From Candidatus Omnitrophota bacterium (lineage in GTDB: Bacteria > Omnitrophota > Gorgyraeia > Zapsychrales > Fredricksoniimonadaceae), in the NCBI GenBank assembly GCA_017987425.1, contig JAGNTT010000009.1, positions 1-27,414 of the forward strand: DNA of 27,414 nucleotides. Reading direction: 5' to 3'. The notes below the pieces were generated by a model that saw only the letters and a program-made list of their open reading frames with translations, had not been told where the DNA came from and ran no database searches. Below, piece by piece: positions 1 to 7,099 of this stretch. Positions within the stretch are counted from its first letter, which is position 1; every line of letters starts with the position of its first letter. Made by a program: the position numbers and the translations under genes.

Positions 1-356
1 CTAAGAGAAGATAAAAGGATCCCGCCCCAACGGTCGATATTGGGATGGGCCTGAACTGAGAAAACCATCATAAGACCTTCACGAATCAGCTTGAACAGAT
101 ATGTCGTCAAGGCCCAGAACGCGCAAAACACTAAGACGGCAAGCGTCGGCAACGCAAAAAGCTTGACGTGCGCCGACAGAATGACAGTTACCGTACTAAA
201 ATAATGCAGCGTGATAAAGATCGAAAATATGATACCGAGAGACTTGAAAAACTCTGTGATGAATCCTGTTTTAGCCCCGACAAAAACCGCTCTGGCGCAA
301 ACACCTACCATTAAGATATCGAGCCAGTTAATGTTTTTGATGAAATCCATCAACAT
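1..356 (-). CDS. cvpA: CvpA family membrane protein, C-terminus cut by window edge
   Basis: The reverse strand from 356 reads open for 118 codons to the window edge, so the C-terminal part is missing. The protein begins MLMDFIKNINWLDIL and continues with a hydrophobic, glycine-containing segment (about residues 12-30), GFITEFFKSLG (31-41), and further hydrophobic stretches (about 41-60 and 68-90). The order of an NWLDI start, a first membrane helix, a G-F-x-x-E-x-F turn and a second helix is typical of the CvpA/colicin V production family. These are small inner-membrane proteins of poorly understood role linked to envelope stress and, in E. coli, colicin V export. The start may be 356 or the ATG at 350. 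No strong ribosome binding site is seen, but a consensus promoter lies just upstream at 385-413. The gene follows smc after 182 bases and has its own promoter, so it is probably a separate transcription unit. Confidence 0.72.
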   Translation of the reverse strand, partial: MLMDFIKNINWLDILMVGVCARAVFVGAKTGFITEFFKSLGIIFSIFITLHYFSTVTVILSAHVKLFALPTLAVLVFCAFWALTTYLFKLIREGLMMVFSVQAHPNIDRWGGILLSSL

Positions 357-384
357 ATTGAAATTACTCGATTTAGATTGCAGA

Positions 385-413
385 AGTATAACACGGCACT
401 ATACCAGTGTCAA
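385..413 (-). promoter_or_regulatory. Sigma-70 type promoter for the CvpA family gene
   Basis: Read on the minus strand, TTGACA (408-413) is followed by exactly 17 bases and TATACT (385-390). That is a perfect -35 box and a five-of-six -10 box. The predicted start of transcription near 378 leaves a leader of about 22 bases before the ATG at 356. A 7-base perfect inverted repeat with a 4-base loop (411-417 and 422-428) overlaps the -35 box and could be an operator. That last point is inference. Confidence 0.8.
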
Positions 414-538
414 GAAACCGCTTTCTTGGAGCCAAAAGCATGCCCAAGCCTGTAAGTCAATATACAACAAAGGTTTGGAACCATGAAACATTCACACAAA
501 ATTAATTATTTTGAAAATTTCTATAAATCGCCAGGGGC

Positions 539-3500
539 CTAGCCGGCCGCAGCTACTAAGGGTTCGGCAGGCTCCACAACAGCCTTTTCCTGCTTAAATT
601 TGGCTGAAACCAGCTTGGAGACGCCTGTTTCCTGCATCGTGACTCCGTACATCACATCCGCATGAGCAATGGTCTTTTTATTGTGGGTAATGACGATAAA
701 CTGGGCGATCTTGGCAAATTCTTTGAGCATATAGGCAAAACGCCCGACATTCGATTCGTCCAATGCGGCGTCGATTTCGTCGAGCACGCAAAACGGGCTC
801 GGATTCACCTTGAACACGGCAAAGATGAGGGCAATGGCCGTCAGAGTCTTCTCCCCGCCCGACATGAGGCTTATATTCTGCAGCTTCTTTCCCGGTGGGC
901 GGGCTATGATATCAATCCCGCACTCGAGAACGTTATCCAGATCCAACAGAACCAGCTGGCCTTCCCCGCCGCCGAAGAGCATGCGGAAATGAACGCGGAA
1001 CTCCTCGCTGACTTTGGCGAAGGTCTCCATGAACATATCTTTGGTTTCGCGATTGATCTTGGAGATCGTCTGCATAAGTGATTCGCGGGCTGTCAGAAGA
1101 TCGCTCTGCTGCTTGGTCAAGAATTCAAAACGCGTTTTGAGCTCTTCATACTCTTCGATGGCAACCAGATTGACCGCGCCATATCCCTCGCACCGCTTGC
1201 GCAGCGTTTCGATGGACAGATTCAATTCTTCAATATTAATTTCAGGCTGAGTCTGGCTTTCGGCATTTTCCTGCACAGGCGTTTCGTCAAAACTGATCCG
1301 GTACGTCTGAAAGAGACGGTCTTTGATGCTCTGCTGCTTGTAGGAAATTTCCTGTTCCTTAAATTGATGACCATGAAGCTCGGTCTTTGCGGTCTCCAGC
1401 TGATTGTGCAGAGACGAATGCTGTGCGCGGCAGCTGTTGATGCGCTGAGATTTCTCGACGCGCTGAATGTCGAAATCGCTGTAACTGCTGTGGAAGGACT
1501 CCTTGGAAACTTTCAATTCTTCGATCTTGAACTTGAGCTCTTCGATCTCGATCGAGATTTTGCGCTGTTTGGCTTCGATGTCCGCGCTTTCACCGTCGAT
1601 GACATTGACTTGAGCGCGATCCGATTCAAAAGTCTCGTTAAAACCGCGAAGGATTTCACCGTGGCTCGCTTCCTTGTCTTTCCATGACTGAAGCTCAGTC
1701 TCCATTTGGGCGATAACGATCGAAACCTCTTCCCTCTGACGGGACTGGGCGGCAATCGCATCCTGTCTCTCACGGATTTCCTGCTGGCATCTTTTTAAAT
1801 CCTGGATCATCGTATCCAATTGAGAACCGAGTTGCGCTTCTTTGTCGTTAAAGGTGGCAAGCGAAGTTTCCGTCTCGGCAAGTTCACGGATAATCAAATC
1901 CAACTCGCCGATCAGCTTGCCGGTTTCCTGCACGACGGAAGTTTTCTGCGTTTCGAATACAGACAGAGTTTTTTCCTGAGTTAAAATTTCTTTGCTTAAT
2001 TCCTCAACCCTGTTTGACTGATGCGCCACTTCCTCCTCAATCTGATGAATGCTGGCGGTGGCGTCCAGGATGTTCTGTTCGAGCGCTGCTATTTTAGCCT
2101 CGACGTCCTCGGGATTTTGTTCGATAAACTTGGTTTCACAGATAATTTCGTAAAGCTTCTCCACATTGTATTCGGAAAACTGGGCCTTTAATTGGTCGAG
2201 GCGTTCAGGTGCTACATCCACAACCTGTTTAACTTTACCGATAATCGCGCCATATTTTTCAAGCGGCGGAAGAGCGGAAAAGAAACGGGTTTCCACGACG
2301 GGATCGGGATTGTCCTGATACTGTACGAGTAATTTTTCGATGAATTCTTTTTGAGAGACCAGGAAAAGTTTTTTCTTTTCCAACTCAACTAACGAACGCT
2401 CCGCCGCGTCGAGCTTGATCTTGGATTCATAAAGTACGCCCTGCTCAGCAGCAAACCGTTCTCGCAATGCGGCAAAGGCAGTCAGGGACTGCAAAATATT
2501 TTCGTCGATCGTCGACAGCTTGGACTCAGCCTCCAACTTTTCGCTGTAGACCTTGGTGTTTTCAACTTCCAGACGGCGCTTGCGGGCTAAACATCCCTGG
2601 ATTTCCTTCATAACCTCGGTGAGATGGTTTTTGATCGAAACCTGACGGGAATTCAAATCGAAAATCTTCTGCTCATCCGCCTTAATCGCGGATTTTGCTT
2701 CCTCGATCGTCTTGAGAAGACCGCTGAGATCTTCTTTTTTGCGGGCGAGATTCTCATCATGCAGCGCAATGGTTTCCTTTAACTGCGCAAGTTCGCGGCT
2801 TAGCTCGTCGATCTTTTGCTGATGAATGGCGCAGCGTTCTTCCAGCTGTTTCTTCTGCTGAACAAGACGCTGGGCGTTGTCATTCAAACTTTCAATGCGC
2901 TCTTCGTTGAATCCGACCTGACGGACGTTAAGCTCAATGTCGTTGGCCATCCGTATTTCTTGCGATTTATATTCGTTGATTTTTTCTTCAAGGTCCTGCA
3001 GAAGGCCGCTTTCATATTCGATCAGGTTTGTTATCTCTTCAATCTGAGCGGCGAGTTGAGTTTCATGCTCCTTCAACTCACGGCTTTTCGTTTCAAGTCC
3101 CTGCTTTTCCGCTTCAAGCTGACTGAGCAGGTAACCGGCCAGAACAAATTCATAACCTTTAAGCTGTTCAAACTCCTCTTTATATTTCTGAGCCTTCTTG
3201 GCCTGGCGTTCGGTGGTGGCAATCTGCTTCTTGACCTCGACGACAATATCGTTAATACGAAGAAGATTATTCTCGGTATCTTTAAGGCGGTTTAAAGCCT
3301 CGCGCTTTTTTGTTTTGTATTTCGTAATGCCGGAGGCCTCATCCAGAATGATGCGGCGGTCTTCCGGTTTCGCGCTGACGACAAGATCGACGCGTCCCTG
3401 CTGGACCATCGAGTAGGCTTCGGCACCGATGCCGGTTCCCATTAATAATTCGGCAATATCTTTGAGACGAACCGGCGATTTGTTGATGAGATATTCGCTT

Positions 3501-3826
3501 TCGCCGGAACGAAACAAGCGGCGGGAAATGGTGACTTCGTCATATTCGATGGCAAGAGATCTGGATTCGTTGGAAAAGGTCAGACTTACTTCGGCGAAAC
3601 CCAAACCGGGACGCTTATCGGTTCCGTTGAAGATGACATCTTCCATGGAGGATCCGCGCAGTTCTTTGACGCTTTGCTCGCCTAAAACCCAGCGGATGGA
3701 ATCGAAAACATTGCTTTTGCCGCAACCGTTCGGCCCGACGATGGCTGTGATACCCGGTTCAAAGTTCAGGACCATTTTGTCCGCAAACGACTTAAAACCG
3801 AATATTTCTAACCTTTTAAAATACAT
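539..3826 (-). CDS. smc: Chromosome partition protein SMC with a shortened hinge
   Basis: This is an SMC ATPase of 1095 residues that would compact and help segregate the chromosome, normally as a dimer with ScpA/ScpB. The N-terminal head has Walker A GPNGCGKS (31-38) and an RxxILDEASGITKYK segment near 158-171. The C-terminal head has the ABC signature LMSGGEKT (987-994), Walker B FCVLDEIDA (1012-1020) and the H-loop ITH (1046-1048). Two coiled-coil arms of nearly equal length (about 172-505 and 575-900) flank a central non-coil segment of only about 60 residues (514-572). Family members usually have about 1150-1200 residues and a hinge of roughly 120-170, so the missing length maps to the hinge. 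The segment keeps a hinge-like G-x-I-x-G-K-V start. The start at 3826 has AAGGAG five to six bases upstream. An acyl carrier protein gene lies 36 bases upstream, so the two are probably co-transcribed. Confidence 0.95.
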   Translation of the reverse strand: MYFKRLEIFGFKSFADKMVLNFEPGITAIVGPNGCGKSNVFDSIRWVLGEQSVKELRGSSMEDVIFNGTDKRPGLGFAEVSLTFSNESRSLAIEYDEVTISRRLFRSGESEYLINKSPVRLKDIAELLMGTGIGAEAYSMVQQGRVDLVVSAKPEDRRIILDEASGITKYKTKKREALNRLKDTENNLLRINDIVVEVKKQIATTERQAKKAQKYKEEFEQLKGYEFVLAGYLLSQLEAEKQGLETKSRELKEHETQLAAQIEEITNLIEYESGLLQDLEEKINEYKSQEIRMANDIELNVRQVGFNEERIESLNDNAQRLVQQKKQLEERCAIHQQKIDELSRELAQLKETIALHDENLARKKEDLSGLLKTIEEAKSAIKADEQKIFDLNSRQVSIKNHLTEVMKEIQGCLARKRRLEVENTKVYSEKLEAESKLSTIDENILQSLTAFAALRERFAAEQGVLYESKIKLDAAERSLVELEKKKLFLVSQKEFIEKLLVQYQDNPDPVVETRFFSALPPLEKYGAIIGKVKQVVDVAPERLDQLKAQFSEYNVEKLYEIICETKFIEQNPEDVEAKIAALEQNILDATASIHQIEEEVAHQSNRVEELSKEILTQEKTLSVFETQKTSVVQETGKLIGELDLIIRELAETETSLATFNDKEAQLGSQLDTMIQDLKRCQQEIRERQDAIAAQSRQREEVSIVIAQMETELQSWKDKEASHGEILRGFNETFESDRAQVNVIDGESADIEAKQRKISIEIEELKFKIEELKVSKESFHSSYSDFDIQRVEKSQRINSCRAQHSSLHNQLETAKTELHGHQFKEQEISYKQQSIKDRLFQTYRISFDETPVQENAESQTQPEINIEELNLSIETLRKRCEGYGAVNLVAIEEYEELKTRFEFLTKQQSDLLTARESLMQTISKINRETKDMFMETFAKVSEEFRVHFRMLFGGGEGQLVLLDLDNVLECGIDIIARPPGKKLQNISLMSGGEKTLTAIALIFAVFKVNPSPFCVLDEIDAALDESNVGRFAYMLKEFAKIAQFIVITHNKKTIAHADVMYGVTMQETGVSKLVSAKFKQEKAVVEPAEPLVAAAG

Positions 3827-3862
3827 GCCATCTCCTTGAACACTGGCGGGAATTTTTGGGGA

Positions 3863-4117
3863 TTATTTTTTCTCGAGCATTAGCTCAACTATCTTGACGG
3901 TTTGATCCAGAGAGGTGAATTTCGCTAACGTCTCTTCGGGGATGACAATTTTGTATTTTTTCTCAATACTGGCGAGAATTTCGAGAGCCATCATGGAATC
4001 CATACCGAGGTCCTTGACGAAACTGGCCTGCTCATCAATAGTGTTAGGTTCAACTTCTAATATCGTAGCGACTAATTCGCGTAAATCCGCCTCAACGTTA
4101 CGCTTTACATCCCCCAT
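3863..4117 (-). CDS. Acyl carrier protein
   Basis: This 84-residue protein has the four-helix acyl carrier protein pattern. LGMDSMMALEI (37-47) carries Ser41, the expected attachment site for 4'-phosphopantetheine, and is followed by the typical IEKKYKIVIPEE segment of helix III. The DSM rather than DSL motif, with no Asp after it, departs from housekeeping AcpP, so this may be a specialised ACP. Which one cannot be settled here. I chose the ATG at 4117 because AGGAGG (4124-4129) lies six bases upstream. A longer reading from a TTG at 4132 would place the start on top of that ribosome binding site. The gene sits between a small helix-turn-helix gene and smc. The order recalls the widespread acpP-rnc-smc cluster, but rnc is absent. 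FabV, encoded just upstream, could act on its acyl cargo. Confidence 0.88.
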   Translation of the reverse strand: MGDVKRNVEADLRELVATILEVEPNTIDEQASFVKDLGMDSMMALEILASIEKKYKIVIPEETLAKFTSLDQTVKIVELMLEKK

Positions 4118-4128
4118 ACAAGACCTCC

Positions 4129-4299
4129 TCAATTATGGGTCTCTAACCACTCCTCGATCTTATCTTTTCGGAAACGCCACTGTCCTACTGTTTTAATTGC
4201 GGGAATTTTCCCTTTCTTAACCCAGTCATAAACAGTGCGTTTTTTCACCCTCAGATATTCGGCCAGCTCATCGATGGTTAAAATTGTTTTTTCATCCAT
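4129..4299 (-). CDS. Small helix-turn-helix DNA-binding protein, excisionase/MerR-like
   Basis: This 56-residue protein begins MDEKTILTIDELAEYL and continues with RVKKRTVYDWVKKGKIPA and a WRFRKDKIEEWL wing. That is the layout of the excisionase-family (helix_turn_helix_17) DNA-binding domain: a TIDELAEYL helix, a V-x-x-x-T-V-Y-x-W recognition helix, a K/G-x-I-P-A turn, and a terminal W-R-F-x-x-x-x-I-x-x-W-L. It has no other domain. The ATG at 4299 has a GGGGTGA purine tract four to five bases upstream. The TGA stop shares a base with the AGGAGG ribosome binding site of the acyl carrier protein gene, so translation is probably coupled. Despite the family name there is no integrase or phage gene near it. 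Stand-alone proteins of this kind are common in environmental bacteria as presumed transcription regulators. Autoregulation of this operon is possible but only inferred. Confidence 0.85.
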   Translation of the reverse strand: MDEKTILTIDELAEYLRVKKRTVYDWVKKGKIPAIKTVGQWRFRKDKIEEWLETHN

Positions 4300-4365
4300 A
4301 CGGTCACCCCGCTTTTGTATGTAGACTTAGAGGAAAAATAAATACAATAAAAATTTCTTAAAGAC

Positions 4366-4394
4366 AATCTATTAAATAATACGGGGGGTGTCAA
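4366..4394 (-). promoter_or_regulatory. Candidate promoter of the helix-turn-helix/ACP/smc operon
   Basis: On the minus strand TTGACA (4389-4394) is followed by 17 bases and TAGATT (4366-4371). The -35 box is perfect and the -10 box is a four-of-six match. It lies in the 243-base AT-rich gap between fabV and the helix-turn-helix gene, the largest gap in the window. I see no convincing terminator for fabV there. The gap also holds two copies of a TTCGAA core (4441-4446 and 4467-4472), which could bind a regulator. Confidence 0.5.
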
Positions 4395-4542
4395 TCAACA
4401 TTTATGTTATTTTTAATTGGTTCAGAATATTTACCTTACATTCGAAACGAAAACATTTTAATGAATTTCGAAAAGTGCAAGATGTAACATTTTTAAGCAA
4501 TTATTACTCTCCGAATTAATCGGGATTTTTTAAAACGGCGGG

Positions 4543-5736
4543 CTAATCAAGCGGGAGCTCTACATCGACATCGGCGTCATAGTCTACGCCGGCAAAACCG
4601 AATCCGAAAAGTTTAAGAAAATCCCGGTTATAACCTTCCACATCGGCGATTTCCCGGACATTCTCCGTCGAGACTTTCTTCCAGAGCACAGAGACTTCAT
4701 CCTGAACATCCTGGCGCATTTCGAGCTCATCCACGCGCACTCGGCCCTGAGAGTCTACGGGAACCTGGGAAAACGGACGGTCGTTATAGAGCTTGTCTGA
4801 AAATAAACGGTAAATCTGATGGATACATTCTTCATGGATATTTTTGTTTTTCATGACTCTCATCAGCAATACAAAATAGAGCGGAATAAACGGGATCGCG
4901 GAACTGGACTGAGTAACAAGAGCTTTATTTACAGACACAAACGCGCGGCCGCCATTCTTTTTCATGAACGCATCGAGCGTATGCGCGGTCGCCTCAAGAT
5001 GATCTTTGGCGGCGCCGATAGTTCCGTTGCGGTAAACAGGTTTTGTCACATCGGGCCCGATATAAGAATACGCCGCCGTGACCGCGCCTTTGGCCAGCAC
5101 TCCTGCTTTATCGAGCGCATCCATCCACATCTGCCAGTCCTCACCGCCCATGACCATAATAGTATGCTGAATTTCTTCCTCAGTTGCGACAGGCAAAGTA
5201 ACATCAATGACTTCATTCTTTTCGAAATCGATCGACTTGTTGGTATACGTGCCGCTCTTGGGCTTAAGTACGGATTTATAAACTTCACCCGTTTTGGGAT
5301 GTGTGCGTCTGGGAGAGGCAAGACTGTAGATGACGCAATCGACCTGGCCTAAATCTTTTTTGATGAGTTCGACAGTCTGCAGGCGGATCTCGTCGGAAAA
5401 TGCGTCCCCGTTAATACTTTTGGCATACAGACCGGCACTTCTCGCGGCTTTCTGAAACGCCACCGAATTGTACCAGCCCGCGGTTGCCGTGCGTTTACCT
5501 TCCGGGGGACGTTCGAAAAAGACACCGATCGTAGCAGCCTGGCAGCCGAAACCTGCGACAATGCGCGAAGCAAGTCCATAACCGGTCGATGCGCCTATAA
5601 CTAAAACCTTCTTCGGCCCGCCTGTGACAGGCGCTTTGCTTTTGACGTAACTGATCTGTTCCTGAACATTGGCGGCACAGCCCTGGGGATGTGCAGTTGT
5701 GCAGATAAAACCGCGGATTTTGGGTTGGACAATCAT
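4543..5736 (-). CDS. fabV: Trans-2-enoyl-ACP/CoA reductase (NADH), FabV type
   Basis: This 397-residue protein matches the length and motifs of FabV, the monomeric, triclosan-tolerant enoyl-ACP reductase that performs the last reduction of each fatty acid elongation cycle. The cofactor loop GASTGYG (48-54) and FFERP (73-77) match the FabV Rossmann fold. The acidic residue in FFERP suggests NADH preference. Catalytic Tyr223 and Lys232 form the Y-x8-K motif within YSYIGPDVTK, longer than the Y-x6-K of FabI. The conserved YRNGTIGAAKDHLE (235-248) follows. The related Ter enzymes act on crotonyl-CoA in fermentation, so use of CoA substrates cannot be excluded. The ATG at 5736 has a purine-rich AGAGG about twelve bases upstream, rather far. 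The gene stands alone, 131 bases after glgC and 243 bases before the helix-turn-helix gene. Confidence 0.93.
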   Translation of the reverse strand: MIVQPKIRGFICTTAHPQGCAANVQEQISYVKSKAPVTGGPKKVLVIGASTGYGLASRIVAGFGCQAATIGVFFERPPEGKRTATAGWYNSVAFQKAARSAGLYAKSINGDAFSDEIRLQTVELIKKDLGQVDCVIYSLASPRRTHPKTGEVYKSVLKPKSGTYTNKSIDFEKNEVIDVTLPVATEEEIQHTIMVMGGEDWQMWMDALDKAGVLAKGAVTAAYSYIGPDVTKPVYRNGTIGAAKDHLEATAHTLDAFMKKNGGRAFVSVNKALVTQSSSAIPFIPLYFVLLMRVMKNKNIHEECIHQIYRLFSDKLYNDRPFSQVPVDSQGRVRVDELEMRQDVQDEVSVLWKKVSTENVREIADVEGYNRDFLKLFGFGFAGVDYDADVDVELPLD

Positions 5737-5812
5737 GTATGAAACTTGCCTCTTAATGGTTTTATAAAGAAACCCTTCGCTCGCTCCTCGCTTTGCTAGT
5801 CACTTGCTTAGG

Positions 5813-5861
5813 GTGGTTCGTAGCTACAATTCAGGTAAAAAAGCCCATCAAATCGAACCAC
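5813..5861. repeat. Inverted repeat in the glgC-fabV gap
   Basis: GTGGTTCG (5813-5820) and CGAACCAC (5854-5861) are perfect 8-base inverted copies separated by 33 bases, immediately downstream of the glgC stop. There is no run of T after the second arm on the minus strand, so this is not a canonical intrinsic terminator. The same gap contains a purine-rich stretch made of GCGAG-like units (about 5778-5792 on the complementary strand). A role in transcript ending or stability is possible but unproven. Confidence 0.4.
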
Positions 5862-5867
5862 AAAATA

Positions 5868-7082
5868 TCACAAAGGCGTTCTCTTCGCAACAATCACGAT
5901 GCCGGAAGCGGTGACGGCAAATGTTTCCCGTTCCTTCTCCAGATTAAAACCTATCTTGGTTCCCGGCGGAATGATGTTGTCCTTATCCACGATGGCGTTC
6001 CTGATCTGCGCGCCCTCGCCGATAACAACACCCGCCATAATGACGGAATTGGTGACCTCGGCATTGCATTTAACATACACATTCGAGGAAAGAACCGAAC
6101 GCACGACCTTGGCCCCCTCGATAACGCAGCCGCTGGCGATGATCGAATCTTCGATGGCCCCTGTACAGCCGGGAATCCCTCCGGTAATGACCTTGATCGG
6201 CGGATACTGATGATGATAGGTTCTTAACGGCCAGGCTTTATCATACATATTGAATTTCGGGTTAGGACCTACCAGATCCATGTTCGCCTGGTAATAGGCG
6301 TCGCGTGTTCCAATGTCTCGCCAGTAGGTTGACACGTTCGCCGCATCGTCAAACTGATAGGCGAAGACCTTCATCTTCTTGGCGATCATTTGCGGAATGA
6401 TATTTTTGCCAAAGTCGTGGCCCGAGTCGGAACTGCGCGCATCCGCTTCAAGTTCTTTAAGCAGCACATCGGCGTTAAAAAGATAAATGCCCATCGAGCC
6501 GTAAATCTGCTCGGGGGCGCCGGGAATAGTGTGCGGCTGCGCCGGTTTTTCCTGGAAACCGAAAACCTGATTTTTACCGTCGACCTCGATGATCCCGAAA
6601 TTGATCGATTCTTCTTTCGGCATGCGGATACATCCCACCGTCATATCGGCCCCGCGCTCGAGATGATAATCAATGAGCTTGCGGTAATCCATTTTATAAA
6701 TATGGTCGCCGGCAAGAATGAGAATAAGTTTGGGACTGTAATCCTGGATGGCATAAATGTTCTGGTAAATCGCATCCGCCGTGCCTTTGTACCAATCGGC
6801 GCCGATCCTTTGCTGGGCGGGAATGATGTCGATAAACTCGCCCAACTGGTTGGAATAAATATTCCATCCCTCGAGCAAATGGCGCTGAAGGGAAAATGAT
6901 TTGTATTGGGTCAGAAGAAAAATGCGTCGCAATCCCGAATTCACGCAGTTACTGAGCGTAAAATCAATGATGCGGTAAATACCGCCGAACGGAACCGCCG
7001 GCTTGGCCCGGTCGCGGGTCAGCGGATTTAACCGTTCGCCTTTTCCTCCCGCCAGAATAAATGTTAAAACGTCTCTCATCAT
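5868..7082 (-). CDS. glgC: Glucose-1-phosphate adenylyltransferase (ADP-glucose pyrophosphorylase)
   Basis: This protein makes ADP-glucose from glucose-1-phosphate and ATP, the committed step of bacterial glycogen synthesis. From the ATG at 7082 it has 404 residues, a normal GlgC length. Visible motifs are the nucleotide loop AGGKGERLNPLT, AKPAVPFGG, the substrate region GTADAIYQN (near 100-108), GDHIYKMDY (near 125-133), EKPAQP, YGSMGIYLF and DFGKNIIP. The C-terminus is a left-handed beta-helix of hexapeptide repeats (about 305-385). TTG (7085), ATG (7082) and ATG (7079) are adjacent possible starts. The ATG at 7082 stands seven bases from AAAGGA and is preferred. The gene is 17 bases behind the membrane/TPR gene and is probably the last gene of the opp operon. 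No glycogen synthase or branching enzyme gene is nearby. Confidence 0.96.
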   Translation of the reverse strand: MMRDVLTFILAGGKGERLNPLTRDRAKPAVPFGGIYRIIDFTLSNCVNSGLRRIFLLTQYKSFSLQRHLLEGWNIYSNQLGEFIDIIPAQQRIGADWYKGTADAIYQNIYAIQDYSPKLILILAGDHIYKMDYRKLIDYHLERGADMTVGCIRMPKEESINFGIIEVDGKNQVFGFQEKPAQPHTIPGAPEQIYGSMGIYLFNADVLLKELEADARSSDSGHDFGKNIIPQMIAKKMKVFAYQFDDAANVSTYWRDIGTRDAYYQANMDLVGPNPKFNMYDKAWPLRTYHHQYPPIKVITGGIPGCTGAIEDSIIASGCVIEGAKVVRSVLSSNVYVKCNAEVTNSVIMAGVVIGEGAQIRNAIVDKDNIIPPGTKIGFNLEKERETFAVTASGIVIVAKRTPL

Positions 7083-7099
7083 CAACCTGTCCTTTGATC

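Noticed and set aside
211..486. A 91-codon plus-strand frame near the left end
   Set aside because: It overlaps the CvpA-like gene, its promoter and the gap on the opposite strand. Its product has no family resemblance and the minus-strand reading explains the region.
4129..4299. Sign of an integrated phage or mobile element because of the excisionase-like domain
   Set aside because: No integrase, attachment site, transposase or phage gene is nearby. The domain is common in stand-alone regulators.
4515..4540. A CCGA-x5-TCGG stem followed by T residues, terminator-like on the plus strand
   Set aside because: The stem is only four pairs and the T-run is on the plus strand, where no gene ends. 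It does not serve fabV, which is transcribed in the other direction.
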